Shown here in pieces: positions 33,639-42,135 of a stretch of DNA of 64,000 nt (its first letter is position 1; each line of letters begins with the position of its first letter). Source of the stretch: Mogibacterium sp. GTDB lineage: Bacteria; Bacillota; Clostridia; Peptostreptococcales; Anaerovoracaceae. The stretch covers positions 1 through 64,000 of the forward strand of contig JAFRGD010000017.1 in the NCBI GenBank assembly GCA_017433975.1. The letters are read 5' to 3'. A program made the position numbers and the translations under genes. Below the pieces are notes generated by a model. It saw only the letters and a list, made by a program, of their open reading frames with translations. It made no database searches and had not been told where the DNA came from.

Positions 33639-34757
33639 ATGAAAGCAGCAGGATTGATCTTTTCTGACTCCTATGATGTCGCGCTCAACGAAATGACAAA
33701 GGCGCGGACCCTCGCGGCGCTGCCGATCGGCGGCCGGTACCGCGTCATCGACTTCACACTGTCCAACATGGCGAACGCCGGCATCGACAACGTTGGCGTC
33801 GTGACGACCCGCAATTACCACGAACTGATGTATCACATCCGCGGCGGCACGGTATGGGACCTGGACAAAAAACGCTCTGCGCTGACGTTCCTCCCGCCAT
33901 ATGCGGCTGACAACCAGTCCGACATGTATCACACGCGGCTGGAGGCGCTGCAGACCCACCGCCGGTGGATTTCCCGGCTCACCGAGAAGTACATCGTCAT
34001 CGTGAGCTGCACCTACATCGGGAACATCGACTTCGATAAGATGATCCGGTTCCACGAAGCGTCCGGGGCGCGCATCACGGCGCTCTATACCAAGAACCCG
34101 ATGTTCAAATCCGGCGGCCAGCGCCTGGCAAAATTCACCATCGGCGTGAACAACACCCTCACGAACGTTGACATCGTCTACGAACTCCAGGAGGGGGATG
34201 CCTTTGGCGTGAACTGCTACGTGATGGAGGTCGCGGACCTCCTCAAGCTGCTGGATGAGACCAAGCGCGAAGGCAAGAACAATCTCGTGCTGGACGTCCT
34301 GCAGCCGCTCGCGCAGGCCGGCGAAGCCGTCGCTTATGAGGCGAAGGAGACCATGCTCTTCATGGACACGCCGTCCGATTACCTCAAGAGCAGCCTTAAG
34401 ATGCTCGACCGGGAGACCCTGGACGAGCTGTACGAGAATCCGGCGCGGCCGATCATCACCCGGGCAAGAGACTCCGCTCCGACGAGATACGGCGAGACCG
34501 CCGTCGTCGAGAACTGCCTGATCGCGGACGGTGTCCGGATCGAGGGGACGGTTCGGAACTCCATCATCTTCCGCGACGTCGTCGTCAAGAAAGGCGCAGT
34601 CATCGAGAACAGCGTCGTCATGCACGACGCGGTCGTCGGTGAGGGGGCGCATCTCTCCTATTCGATCCTGGACAGCCGGGTCGTGGTCAACGACGGGCGG
34701 TTCCTCGGCGGCTATATCACGCATCCGTTCTATCTGGAAGAGGGGACTGTCATCTAG
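33639..34757 (+). CDS. glgD: glucose-1-phosphate adenylyltransferase regulatory subunit GlgD
   Basis: 372 aa, collinear with GlgC but without the catalytic N-terminal loop: 'GLIFSDSYDVALNEMTKAR' stands where GlgC has A-G-G-Q-G-S-R-L. 'LPIGGRYRVIDFTLSNM' and the C-terminal beta-helix are kept. GlgD of Firmicutes lacks activity alone and activates GlgC in a heterotetramer. The ribosome site AAAGGAGG is strong. Confidence 0.94.
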   Translation: MKAAGLIFSDSYDVALNEMTKARTLAALPIGGRYRVIDFTLSNMANAGIDNVGVVTTRNYHELMYHIRGGTVWDLDKKRSALTFLPPYAADNQSDMYHTRLEALQTHRRWISRLTEKYIVIVSCTYIGNIDFDKMIRFHEASGARITALYTKNPMFKSGGQRLAKFTIGVNNTLTNVDIVYELQEGDAFGVNCYVMEVADLLKLLDETKREGKNNLVLDVLQPLAQAGEAVAYEAKETMLFMDTPSDYLKSSLKMLDRETLDELYENPARPIITRARDSAPTRYGETAVVENCLIADGVRIEGTVRNSIIFRDVVVKKGAVIENSVVMHDAVVGEGAHLSYSILDSRVVVNDGRFLGGYITHPFYLEEGTVI

Positions 34758-34788
34758 GTAAAGCTCAGATTAAAAGGGGTAAGGGCGC

Positions 34789-36768
34789 TTGACGCAAGTA
34801 ATATTCGACTCAAGGAACGAGAGATTCAAACAACCTTTAGGCGCTGTCCCTGCGGGGACAGTGCTTTTCATACGCTTATTTGTCCGCGGCGAGGCGGTCA
34901 ACCGGCACCTCGCCGGGGCCGGCGCGGTCTACAGCCCGGTCCGTCTGGTCGTCCGGCTGGACGGCGAGGACGAGGTGCGGTACCCGATGACGGCGGCGGA
35001 CAGCGACAGCGAGACGGGCGACTACGACGTCTACGCGGGGTCGTTCCCGGCATACGACCGCGGACTGTATTGGTATTATTTTGAAATCGATACCTACGAC
35101 GGGCTGGTCCGGATCGGGCGGTCCGCGGAGGATAACAAAGCGGTCATCGTGGCGCCGGACGAGGCTCCGGACTGCTGGCAGCAGACCGTCTACCGGCAGG
35201 AGTACCGGACGCCGGCGTGGATTCAGGGCGGCATCTACTACCACATCTTCATCGACCGGTTCTGCCACGTCGGCGAGCAGGTGCACATGCCGGGCAAGGT
35301 GACCCGGGACGACTGGGGCGGCCTGCCGGAATACCGGCCGCAGAACGGGCGGATTCTCAACAACGACTTCTTCGGGGGCAACCTCAAGGGAATCACGAGC
35401 AAGCTCGACTATCTGGAGTCGCTCGGCGTGACCTGCCTGTACCTCAGCCCGGTCGTTGAGGCGTATTCCAGCCACAAATACGACACGGCGGACTACACCA
35501 AAGTGGACCCGATGTTCGGGACGATGGAGGACTTCGAGGCGCTTTGCCGGGCGGCCGGCGAGCGCGGCATCCGCGTCATCTGCGACGGGGTGTTTTCGCA
35601 CACGGGCGCGGACTCGATCTATTTCAACAAGTATAAGAATTACGGGGACGGCGGCGCGTACAACGATGTAAACTCGCCGTACCGCAAGTGGTACTACTTC
35701 CACGACGACGGAACGTACGACAGCTGGTGGGGCATCGACACGCTGCCGCGCCTGAACAAGCTGGAGCCGTCGTACCGGGAGTTCGTCAACGGGACCGCGA
35801 CGGCGAACCGCCTGGCGGGCGGAACGACGGTGGCTCGTCGCGGCGGCATCGCGCAGTACTGGCTCGACCACGGGGCGAACGGCTGGCGGCTGGATGTCGT
35901 GGACGAGTTTCCGACGGAGTTTCTGACGGAGCTCGTTGCGGCGGCCAAGAGCGCAAAGCCGGACGCGCTGATCGTCGGAGAGGTCTGGGAGGACGCTTCG
36001 ACCAAAGAGGCCTACGGGGAGCGCAAGAACTACTTCCGCGGCGACCGGCTGGATTCGGTAATGAACTACCCGCTCAAGAACGCAATCATCCGCTGCGTCC
36101 GCTACGGGAACGCCCGCGGGCTCAAGGAAGTCGTCGAGAAACAGTGGGAGCACTACCCGCATTACATCGTGCACAGCCTGATGAACATCCTCGGCACGCA
36201 CGACAGCGCCCGCATCCTGACGGCGCTCGCCGGCAAGGAACTCGACTTTGACGCGCCGCGCGAGATTCAGGCAACGACCAGTCTGACCGAAGAAGAGCGG
36301 AACGCCGGGCTCCGGCGGCTCCGCGTCGCGGTGCTTCTGCAGATGACGCTGCCGGGCGTACCGTGCATTTACTACGGCGACGAGGCGGAGATGCAGGGCT
36401 ACAAGGACCCGTTCAACCGCAGGTGCTACCCGTGGGGAAGCGAGAACGAGAGCCTGCTCGCCTGGTACCGCAAGGTCACCGGCATCCGCCGCTCGCACGA
36501 GGTCTATAAGAAAGGCGGCTACCGCACGATCGCGGCGCGCGACGGGCTGTTCGCGTTTGCGCGGTTTACGGAGACGGTCGGCGGCCCGGGGGCGCCGGCG
36601 GCCGGCGACGAACCGGACGCAGCCGAGATCGTCACGGTCGTGAACTGCGGCGAGGGCGAGAAAGAACTCGGTCTGACCGGCAGCTACATCGACCTGCTGA
36701 CCGGCCGGGCGCAGTCCGGCAGCCTCACCGTGGCGCCGGGCGAAGCGCTGCTGCTCGAACGGCAGTAG
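34789..36768 (+). CDS. GH13 alpha-glucan hydrolase (neopullulanase/cyclomaltodextrinase-like)
   Basis: 659 aa with a TTG start at 34789; AAAAGGGGTAAGGG lies just upstream, and the N-terminal residues 'VIFDSRNERFKQPLGAVPAGT' fit the family, so no later ATG is preferred. A CBM34-like N-domain covers about 1-125. The GH13 barrel has D369 (GWRLD), E398 (IVGEVW) and D472 (LGTHD). 'GGIYYHIFIDRF' begins the barrel. A short linker inserted near residue 600 is Ala/Gly/Pro-rich. The product lacks a signal peptide, so it probably trims intracellular glycogen or maltodextrin. It is last in the glg operon. Confidence 0.9.
   Translation: MTQVIFDSRNERFKQPLGAVPAGTVLFIRLFVRGEAVNRHLAGAGAVYSPVRLVVRLDGEDEVRYPMTAADSDSETGDYDVYAGSFPAYDRGLYWYYFEIDTYDGLVRIGRSAEDNKAVIVAPDEAPDCWQQTVYRQEYRTPAWIQGGIYYHIFIDRFCHVGEQVHMPGKVTRDDWGGLPEYRPQNGRILNNDFFGGNLKGITSKLDYLESLGVTCLYLSPVVEAYSSHKYDTADYTKVDPMFGTMEDFEALCRAAGERGIRVICDGVFSHTGADSIYFNKYKNYGDGGAYNDVNSPYRKWYYFHDDGTYDSWWGIDTLPRLNKLEPSYREFVNGTATANRLAGGTTVARRGGIAQYWLDHGANGWRLDVVDEFPTEFLTELVAAAKSAKPDALIVGEVWEDASTKEAYGERKNYFRGDRLDSVMNYPLKNAIIRCVRYGNARGLKEVVEKQWEHYPHYIVHSLMNILGTHDSARILTALAGKELDFDAPREIQATTSLTEEERNAGLRRLRVAVLLQMTLPGVPCIYYGDEAEMQGYKDPFNRRCYPWGSENESLLAWYRKVTGIRRSHEVYKKGGYRTIAARDGLFAFARFTETVGGPGAPAAGDEPDAAEIVTVVNCGEGEKELGLTGSYIDLLTGRAQSGSLTVAPGEALLLERQ
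34841..34868 (+). terminator. terminator-like hairpin inside the 5' end of the GH13 gene
   Basis: GCGCTGTCCC and GGGACAGTGC form a 10-bp stem (one G-U), followed by TTTT. It lies within codons 18-27, so it is coding sequence that could also attenuate the operon. Confidence 0.45.
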
Positions 36769-36815
36769 CGGCCGGGCGGCGATACCGCCCGCTGCCAAGG
36801 AAAAAAGGGGGGACT

Positions 36816-37313
36816 ATGAGAATCCGAAGATCAACGGAAGCGGACGTTCCGCGGATGGCCGAAATCTACGTCGGCGCGCGCAGATTCATGGCGGAGCACG
36901 GCAACCCGAACCAGTGGGGGCCGACCAACTGGCCGCCGACCCCGCTGCTTTACGAGGACGTGGCGGCCGGCCGGAGCTTCGTATGCGTCAACGACGCGGA
37001 CGAAGTCATCGGGACGTTCTGCTACATTTACGGGGAAGAAGACCCGACCTACCGAGTCATTTACGACGGAGCGTGGCTCGACGACAGCCCGTACGGGGTC
37101 GTGCACCGGCTCGCCGGCGACGGGTCCGAGAAGGGCATCGGCGCCTTCTGCCTGAACTGGGCGTTCGACCAGTGCGGGCACATCCGCGTGGACACGCACG
37201 GGGACAACGTCGTCGTGCAGAATATTTTGAAGAAACTCGGCTACACGCACACCGGAACCATTTACGTGGTGGAGGACGACTTCCCGCGGCTCGCTTACGA
37301 GAAGGTCCGGTAG
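36816..37313 (+). CDS. GNAT-family N-acetyltransferase
   Basis: 165 aa, with AAAAAAGGGGGG before the ATG. It has the typical order 'IRRSTEADVPRMAEIY', then a central strand 'IGTFCYIYGEE', then 'HRLAGDGSEKGIGAFCLNWA' (acetyl-CoA loop), then 'DTHGDNVVVQNILKKLGY'. It follows the glg operon by 48 bp. The substrate is unknown. Confidence 0.87.
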   Translation: MRIRRSTEADVPRMAEIYVGARRFMAEHGNPNQWGPTNWPPTPLLYEDVAAGRSFVCVNDADEVIGTFCYIYGEEDPTYRVIYDGAWLDDSPYGVVHRLAGDGSEKGIGAFCLNWAFDQCGHIRVDTHGDNVVVQNILKKLGYTHTGTIYVVEDDFPRLAYEKVR

Positions 37314-37369
37314 AAGCCGATTCGGACTGCGGTCCGCGGTAGCCGTATCAATAGAAGGGAGAACGAATC

Positions 37370-37606
37370 ATGTCGATCAAAGAAGAACTGAAAGAGGTCC
37401 TCGAAGGCGCGGAGTCCGCGTTGGAGGACAAAAAGGCCGTCCGCGAGTTCGAGAAGGAACTGCGCAAAGAGGAGAAGGCCATCAAGAAGGCTGACAAGGC
37501 GGAGGCCCGCGAGCTGGAGAAGAAGGTCGAGGAAGAGGCCAGAGAGTTCAAGAGAGAGCGGAAGGCCAAGGCCAAGGCGGGCAAGGACGCCGGCGGCGAC
37601 TGGTAG
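37370..37606 (+). CDS. small highly charged coiled-coil protein, unknown
   Basis: 78 aa, almost entirely Lys, Glu, Ala and Arg, predicted as one long helix. The ribosome site GAAGGGAG supports the start. It lies 18 bp before the ClC gene, so the two are probably co-transcribed. No family is recognised. The biased composition means the frame could look open by chance, but the ribosome site and spacing favour a real gene. Confidence 0.6.
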   Translation: MSIKEELKEVLEGAESALEDKKAVREFEKELRKEEKAIKKADKAEARELEKKVEEEAREFKRERKAKAKAGKDAGGDW

Positions 37607-37623
37607 GCATTCCGGACATTGAC

Positions 37624-39261
37624 ATGTCGGACAACAAGGAACAGACGACAAAGAGCGCGGCGGTGCGGAACCTGCGCCGCAAGCGGAGTTATAAATATGT
37701 GCTCGTAGGGGAGGGCGTCGCGATTGGACTGGTCACGGGCGTCCTGATTTCGATTTTCCGGCTCATGTTGATCGCCGCGGACTCGCTCCGCAACAAGCTG
37801 GCGGACTTCGCCCGGCTCGGTTTGCTTCCGGGAGGAAACAGTGAGACCGGCCAGGTGACGATTCCGCAGCCGCTCGCAGCCGTGATCACCGCAGTGATTC
37901 TGGCCGCGGTCGCGGTGCTGGTCGTGCTGCTGCTCCGCGCGGAGCCGGACATCGGCGGCTCCGGCATCCCGCAGGTGGAGGCCGAGGTCCGCGGCCAGAA
38001 AGACATGTGCTGGTGGCGCGTCATCGTCTGCAAAATGACCGGCTGCGCGCTCGCCATCGGCGGCGGCCTCGCGCTCGGCCGGGAGGGTCCGAGCATCCAG
38101 CTCGGCGCGATGGTCGGCAAGGGCTTCGCGCGCCTGAACCACCGCCTGCTGACCGAGGAGCGGCTGCTCATCACGTGCGGCGCCGGTTCTGGTCTGTCGG
38201 CGGCATTCGGTGCACCGCTCGCCGGAGCGATCTTCAGCCTCGAGGAGCTCCACCGGAACTTTTCCGCGGAGGTCCTGCTGTCATCGATGGCCGCGAGCGT
38301 GACGAGCCAGTTCGTCGCGGGCCTGATCGTCGGGACGACGCCGGTCTTCGGCTTTGACGTGGACCACGGGCTGCCGCTCAAGTACTATTGGGCCGTCGTA
38401 CTCCTCGGCGTCATCACCGGCGCGTGCGGTATCTTTTACAACAAAACCATCGCGTTCATGCAGCGGCTGTTCGACCGCTTCAATAAGCCGCTGTACCGGA
38501 TCCTCGCGATGTTCGCGGTATCCTACATCCTGATATTCGTTTATCCGACCGCGCTCGGCAGCGGCGGTTCGCTGGTCGGCGAGATCAGCCACGGCAAGTA
38601 CGCACTCGCGGCCCTCGCGGTGCTCCTGCTCGTCAAATTCGTCTTTTCGACGGCGAGCTTCGGCTCGGGCGCCCCGGGCGGCATCTTCCTGCCGCTCCTC
38701 GTGCTCGGCGCGGTGACCGGCGGCCTGTTCTCGCGCCTGCTCGGGGTATTCGGCCTCGACCAGAACTACATCACCGCGTTCGTGGTCATCGCGATGGCGG
38801 GGTACTTCGCGGCGATCGTTCGCGCCCCGGTGACGGGCGTCGTCCTGATCACCGAAATGACCGGCGACTTCACCAGCCTGCTGCCGCTCGTCATGGTGTC
38901 ACTTATCGCCTGCGTCATCGCGGACCGGTCCGGCACCGAGCCGATCTATACGCAGCTTCTCAAGCGCAGCGAACAGAAGACCCGCTACCCGGCGGTCGAC
39001 GCCCGCACGCGGGACCGCAAGACGATCTTCGAAGCGGACGTCCACACGGGCTCCTACATGGACGGCCGGCCGGTCGTGGACTTTGGCCTCCCGATCGGGG
39101 CGCTGATCGTATCCGTGGTGCGCGGCGGCGCGGAGATCATCCCGGACGGGCACACGATCCTGCGGGCCGGCGACGAGCTCGAGATCCTGACGCGCGAACA
39201 GGACGTCGCGGACGTCGAGTCGTTGGTCGATGCGCGCTGTCATACCGTTGTAAAAATGTGA
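37624..39261 (+). CDS. ClC-family chloride channel/transporter with C-terminal TrkA-C (RCK) domain
   Basis: 545 aa. The three anion-site motifs are present: 'GSGIPQVEAE', 'GREGPSIQLG' with gating E154, and 'GSGAPGGIFLPLL'. About 12-14 helices span residues 25-430. Residues about 455-540 form a TrkA-C-type regulatory domain ('VVRGGAEIIPDGHTILRAGDELEIL'). With the gating glutamate present it could be a Cl-/H+ antiporter. The start is close behind the small coiled-coil gene. Confidence 0.93.
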   Translation: MSDNKEQTTKSAAVRNLRRKRSYKYVLVGEGVAIGLVTGVLISIFRLMLIAADSLRNKLADFARLGLLPGGNSETGQVTIPQPLAAVITAVILAAVAVLVVLLLRAEPDIGGSGIPQVEAEVRGQKDMCWWRVIVCKMTGCALAIGGGLALGREGPSIQLGAMVGKGFARLNHRLLTEERLLITCGAGSGLSAAFGAPLAGAIFSLEELHRNFSAEVLLSSMAASVTSQFVAGLIVGTTPVFGFDVDHGLPLKYYWAVVLLGVITGACGIFYNKTIAFMQRLFDRFNKPLYRILAMFAVSYILIFVYPTALGSGGSLVGEISHGKYALAALAVLLLVKFVFSTASFGSGAPGGIFLPLLVLGAVTGGLFSRLLGVFGLDQNYITAFVVIAMAGYFAAIVRAPVTGVVLITEMTGDFTSLLPLVMVSLIACVIADRSGTEPIYTQLLKRSEQKTRYPAVDARTRDRKTIFEADVHTGSYMDGRPVVDFGLPIGALIVSVVRGGAEIIPDGHTILRAGDELEILTREQDVADVESLVDARCHTVVKM

Positions 39262-39276
39262 AAAAAGGGGGAAGTC

Positions 39277-39969
39277 ATGGCTGATATTATCCAAATCGAT
39301 GCGAATACGTGGCGCTTTGAGGACTCATTCGTCCGGTTTTTCCTGCTCACAGGCACGGAGCGGGCGCTTTTGATTGATACCGGAGCGACCGTCCCGGACG
39401 CACGGGCGCTCGCGGCGTCCCTGACGGACCTGCCGCTTTTACTGATCAATACCCACGCGGACGGGGACCACATCTCGGGAAACAACTCGTTCGACGAGGT
39501 GATGATGCACCCGGACGAAGAAGCGATGTATCGCGCGTACGGTGGGACCAACAAGGTAGTTCCGGTCAAAGAAGGGGACATGATCGACCTTGGCGGCCGC
39601 AAGGTCGAGATTATAGAGAATCCGGGTCACACGGCGGGCAGCATCGCGCTGCTGGATGTGGAGAAGCGCGTGCTCTACAGCGGCGACGCCGTGCAGGACG
39701 GCACGATTTTCTTGTTCAACCCGTACCGGAACATTCACCGTTATATCGAGGGGCTCGAACACCTCACGACGTTCCGGGATCGCTTCGACGTGGTTTATCC
39801 ATGCCACGGGACCATTCCGGTTTCGCCGGATTTGATTCCTCAGCTGATAGCCGGGGCAAAAGAAATCGTCGCCGGGCAGGCCGTCCCGGTCGATGCGGAG
39901 GTCTTCGGCCAGACGGTGTCCCTGTACCGGTTCCCATACGCCGGGTTCTACTGCGAAAAGGCGGAATGA
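39277..39969 (+). CDS. MBL-fold metallo-hydrolase
   Basis: 230 aa. The zinc-binding signature is 'NTHADGDHISGN' (H-x-[DE]-x-D-H), with a later 'NPGHTAGSIALLD', 'YSGDAVQDG' and 'YPCHGTIPVSP' supplying the remaining ligands in beta-lactamase-fold order. It is probably a glyoxalase II-type or similar thioester/lactone hydrolase in the cytoplasm. It is 15 bp behind the ClC gene and ends in a bidirectional terminator. The substrate is unknown. Confidence 0.9.
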   Translation: MADIIQIDANTWRFEDSFVRFFLLTGTERALLIDTGATVPDARALAASLTDLPLLLINTHADGDHISGNNSFDEVMMHPDEEAMYRAYGGTNKVVPVKEGDMIDLGGRKVEIIENPGHTAGSIALLDVEKRVLYSGDAVQDGTIFLFNPYRNIHRYIEGLEHLTTFRDRFDVVYPCHGTIPVSPDLIPQLIAGAKEIVAGQAVPVDAEVFGQTVSLYRFPYAGFYCEKAE

Positions 39970-39988
39970 ACGAAAGATAAATGTAAAA

Positions 39989-40021
39989 AAAGAACCGCAG
40001 AGCCATGGCTCGCGGTTTTTT
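39989..40021. terminator. bidirectional terminator between MBL (+) and HAD (-) genes
   Basis: AACCGC-AGAGCC with GGCTC-GCGGTT, flanked by AAAAAAA on the left and TTTTTTT on the right. Confidence 0.8.
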
Positions 40022-40038
40022 TAATGTTACAGTTTGTT

Positions 40039-40866
40039 CTACAGGTGCTGCTTGCGCTGGACGGCGCGGAGCTGTTCCTTGGCGGCGACTTCATCGATGA
40101 TGGTGAAGACGGTCCGCTCGAGGACGCGGCCCTTGCTGTAGTCGGCCGGCAGCGCGAAGTCCACGCGGCCCTCGCCGATGAGTTTCTTCGCCTCGGTGCT
40201 GTCGTCCTGGTAGACCGCGATCGAGTGCCCGCCGTTCACCTTGGTGAGCTTCATGCACGGGACGTCCGTGTCCCCGTCGCCGAAATAGATCATGTTGCTG
40301 AACGGGACGCGGCGCTGATCCTCCGGGACGTAGGTGTTCAGTCCGGTCTGGTCCGTGACGTCGAGGACGCCTTTATTGATTCGATACAAGAACTGCGTTT
40401 TGCTGGTGAAGTTGACCGCCATCGCGGGCCACTTCGCCAGTTTGTTCTCTCCGTAGAGGTACTCCGCCGCGTAGATCTCCTTGAATTCGCCGGCGATCTC
40501 CGTCCCCTCGATGATCTCTTTGAGGCCGGAGGAGATGATGTAGTGCTCGCACTGTAGGCCGCGCTCTGCCGCGTAGTCGTTGATCCGCCCGAACCACGTC
40601 CGGACGCCCGGGAACAGCCGCACGGTCTTGCCCAGCGCCTGGAAGTCCTCCCGCCGCAGCATCAGCTTGCCCTGGCCCTTCTCGAGCATCAGGTACATGT
40701 AGGAGAGGATGCTGTCCATGTTATTCGTGCGCGTGAGCTTGGTGCACTCGGACCAGAACTCGGCCGGGGTCATGTCGAGCCCCTGCATGAAGCCGTAGTC
40801 CTGCATGTTCCGCGGCGACAGCGTCTTATCAAAGTCGTACATCAGCGCGACGATCGGTCTTGGCAT
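40039..40866 (-). CDS. HAD-superfamily phosphatase (phosphoserine phosphatase-like)
   Basis: 275 aa. Motif I is 'LMYDFDKTLSP' (nucleophile D11 and D13), motif II 'IISSGLKEII', and motif IV 'IYFGDGDTDVPCM'. A helical cap occupies about residues 20-95, as in the HAD-IB group. It probably dephosphorylates a small metabolite. It lies 10 bp downstream of the CorA gene on the minus strand, likely one transcript. Confidence 0.87.
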   Translation of the reverse strand: MPRPIVALMYDFDKTLSPRNMQDYGFMQGLDMTPAEFWSECTKLTRTNNMDSILSYMYLMLEKGQGKLMLRREDFQALGKTVRLFPGVRTWFGRINDYAAERGLQCEHYIISSGLKEIIEGTEIAGEFKEIYAAEYLYGENKLAKWPAMAVNFTSKTQFLYRINKGVLDVTDQTGLNTYVPEDQRRVPFSNMIYFGDGDTDVPCMKLTKVNGGHSIAVYQDDSTEAKKLIGEGRVDFALPADYSKGRVLERTVFTIIDEVAAKEQLRAVQRKQHL

Positions 40867-40876
40867 GGGACGCCTC

Positions 40877-41644
40877 CTACAACCACTTGTTCTTCTTGAA
40901 GATATAGACCATGAAGCCGACGATCGCGACGCTCAGGACGATGACGACCGGGTAGCCGTGCGCCCACTGGAACTCCGGCATCTGGAGGTTCATCCCGTAC
41001 CAGCCCGCGATCAGGGTGAGCGGCAGGAAGATGGACGTGATGACGGTAAAGAACTTCATCAGTTTGTTCTGCTCGATGTCGATCTGCGCTTCGTACGCCT
41101 CGCGGACGTGTTCGAGATATTCCTGCGTCCGGAGGATGTAGTTGAACAGCTTGTCGAACTTCTTGTCGATGAAGGTGAAGTAGTCGTCCTGCTGCATCAG
41201 CTCGTCGGTCAGGAGCTCCATTTTTTCGTAATAGCGTTTCTTGCGCCAGACTTCTTTGCGGAGCATGTGGAGGTCCTGGAAGTCCGTTTTGTTCGGGTCG
41301 AAGTTGTCAAAGAGCTGATCCTCGAGCGTGATGACGCGGTCCTCGAGCTCCTCGAGGTGACTGAGGTCGTTGGCCGACATGACGATCAGGAACTCAAACA
41401 GTTCTTCTTTGCCGGTGCCGTTGATTCCGGTCGCGAATTCCCGGACGGCCGGATTCGCCGCCCAAAGCGTGGTGTGGTCGTCCTGCATGAAAAGCACGAC
41501 GGGAGTCTTGTCCAGCCAGCGGAACTTCATCAGAATATCGTTCGTCTCGGTCCGGATCACGTAGTCGCGGGTGCTTTGCACTTTTTCGAGGGTCTCATCG
41601 TCGACCAGCTCGCGCAGCTGGTCCAATTCGCTGAATACAATCAT
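40877..41644 (-). CDS. CorA-family divalent metal transporter
   Basis: 255 aa, shorter than the usual CorA length of about 310-320 because the N-terminal domain is reduced. Long helices (about 90-190) precede two membrane helices, with the signature 'WYGMNLQMPEF' (G-M-N) between them. Helix 2 ends in a basic tail 'IFKKNKWL'. It is a Mg2+/Co2+ or other divalent channel. It is in one transcript with the HAD phosphatase. Confidence 0.9.
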   Translation of the reverse strand: MIVFSELDQLRELVDDETLEKVQSTRDYVIRTETNDILMKFRWLDKTPVVLFMQDDHTTLWAANPAVREFATGINGTGKEELFEFLIVMSANDLSHLEELEDRVITLEDQLFDNFDPNKTDFQDLHMLRKEVWRKKRYYEKMELLTDELMQQDDYFTFIDKKFDKLFNYILRTQEYLEHVREAYEAQIDIEQNKLMKFFTVITSIFLPLTLIAGWYGMNLQMPEFQWAHGYPVVIVLSVAIVGFMVYIFKKNKWL

Positions 41645-41739
41645 GGTTTTGGTCCTTTCGTTACAACTCTGCTTGATATTATATCATTAAATGGACTTTT
41701 AGGGTATAATTAGGAAAATACGAAAAGGGGGACATTGAC

Positions 41740-42081
41740 ATGATTGAACGGTACAATTCGAACGGTATTTTCAGTGAAGCGGTGATTCACAACGGGATTC
41801 TGTATCTGTCCGGCAAGGTCGGCAGCGGCGACACAGTTACGGAACAGGCGACGGATGTCTTGAACAAAATCGAGGCTGCGCTCGAAAAGTACGGCTCGGA
41901 CAAAGACCACATCCTGACGGCGGTGGTCTATCTCGCGGACATCGGAGCATTCGCGGAGTTCAACGCGGTGTGGAAGCCGTGGTTCGCGGAGAGCATGCCG
42001 CCGGCGCGGACCTGCGTCGAGGCTAAAATGGCGGCGCCGCAGTATCTGGTAGAGGTCACGATAACCGCGGCGGTCAAATAG
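41740..42081 (+). CDS. RidA/YjgF-family protein
   Basis: 113 aa. 'LYLSGKVGSGDTVTEQATDVLNKIEAALE' and 'TAVVYLADIGAFAEFNAVWKPWF' followed by 'PPARTCVEAKMAAPQYLVEVTITAA' match the RidA fold. The arginine of 'ARTCVE' needed for imine deamination is present. It hydrolyses reactive enamine/imine intermediates from PLP enzymes. A PLP aminotransferase lies 1.4 kb downstream. TATAAT at 41705-41710 is a possible -10. Confidence 0.9.
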   Translation: MIERYNSNGIFSEAVIHNGILYLSGKVGSGDTVTEQATDVLNKIEAALEKYGSDKDHILTAVVYLADIGAFAEFNAVWKPWFAESMPPARTCVEAKMAAPQYLVEVTITAAVK

Positions 42082-42135
42082 CGGTGGACGCTGTCGATAC
42101 GTTTTAACCCCATGTGCAAGAACGGAGAGGATCGA

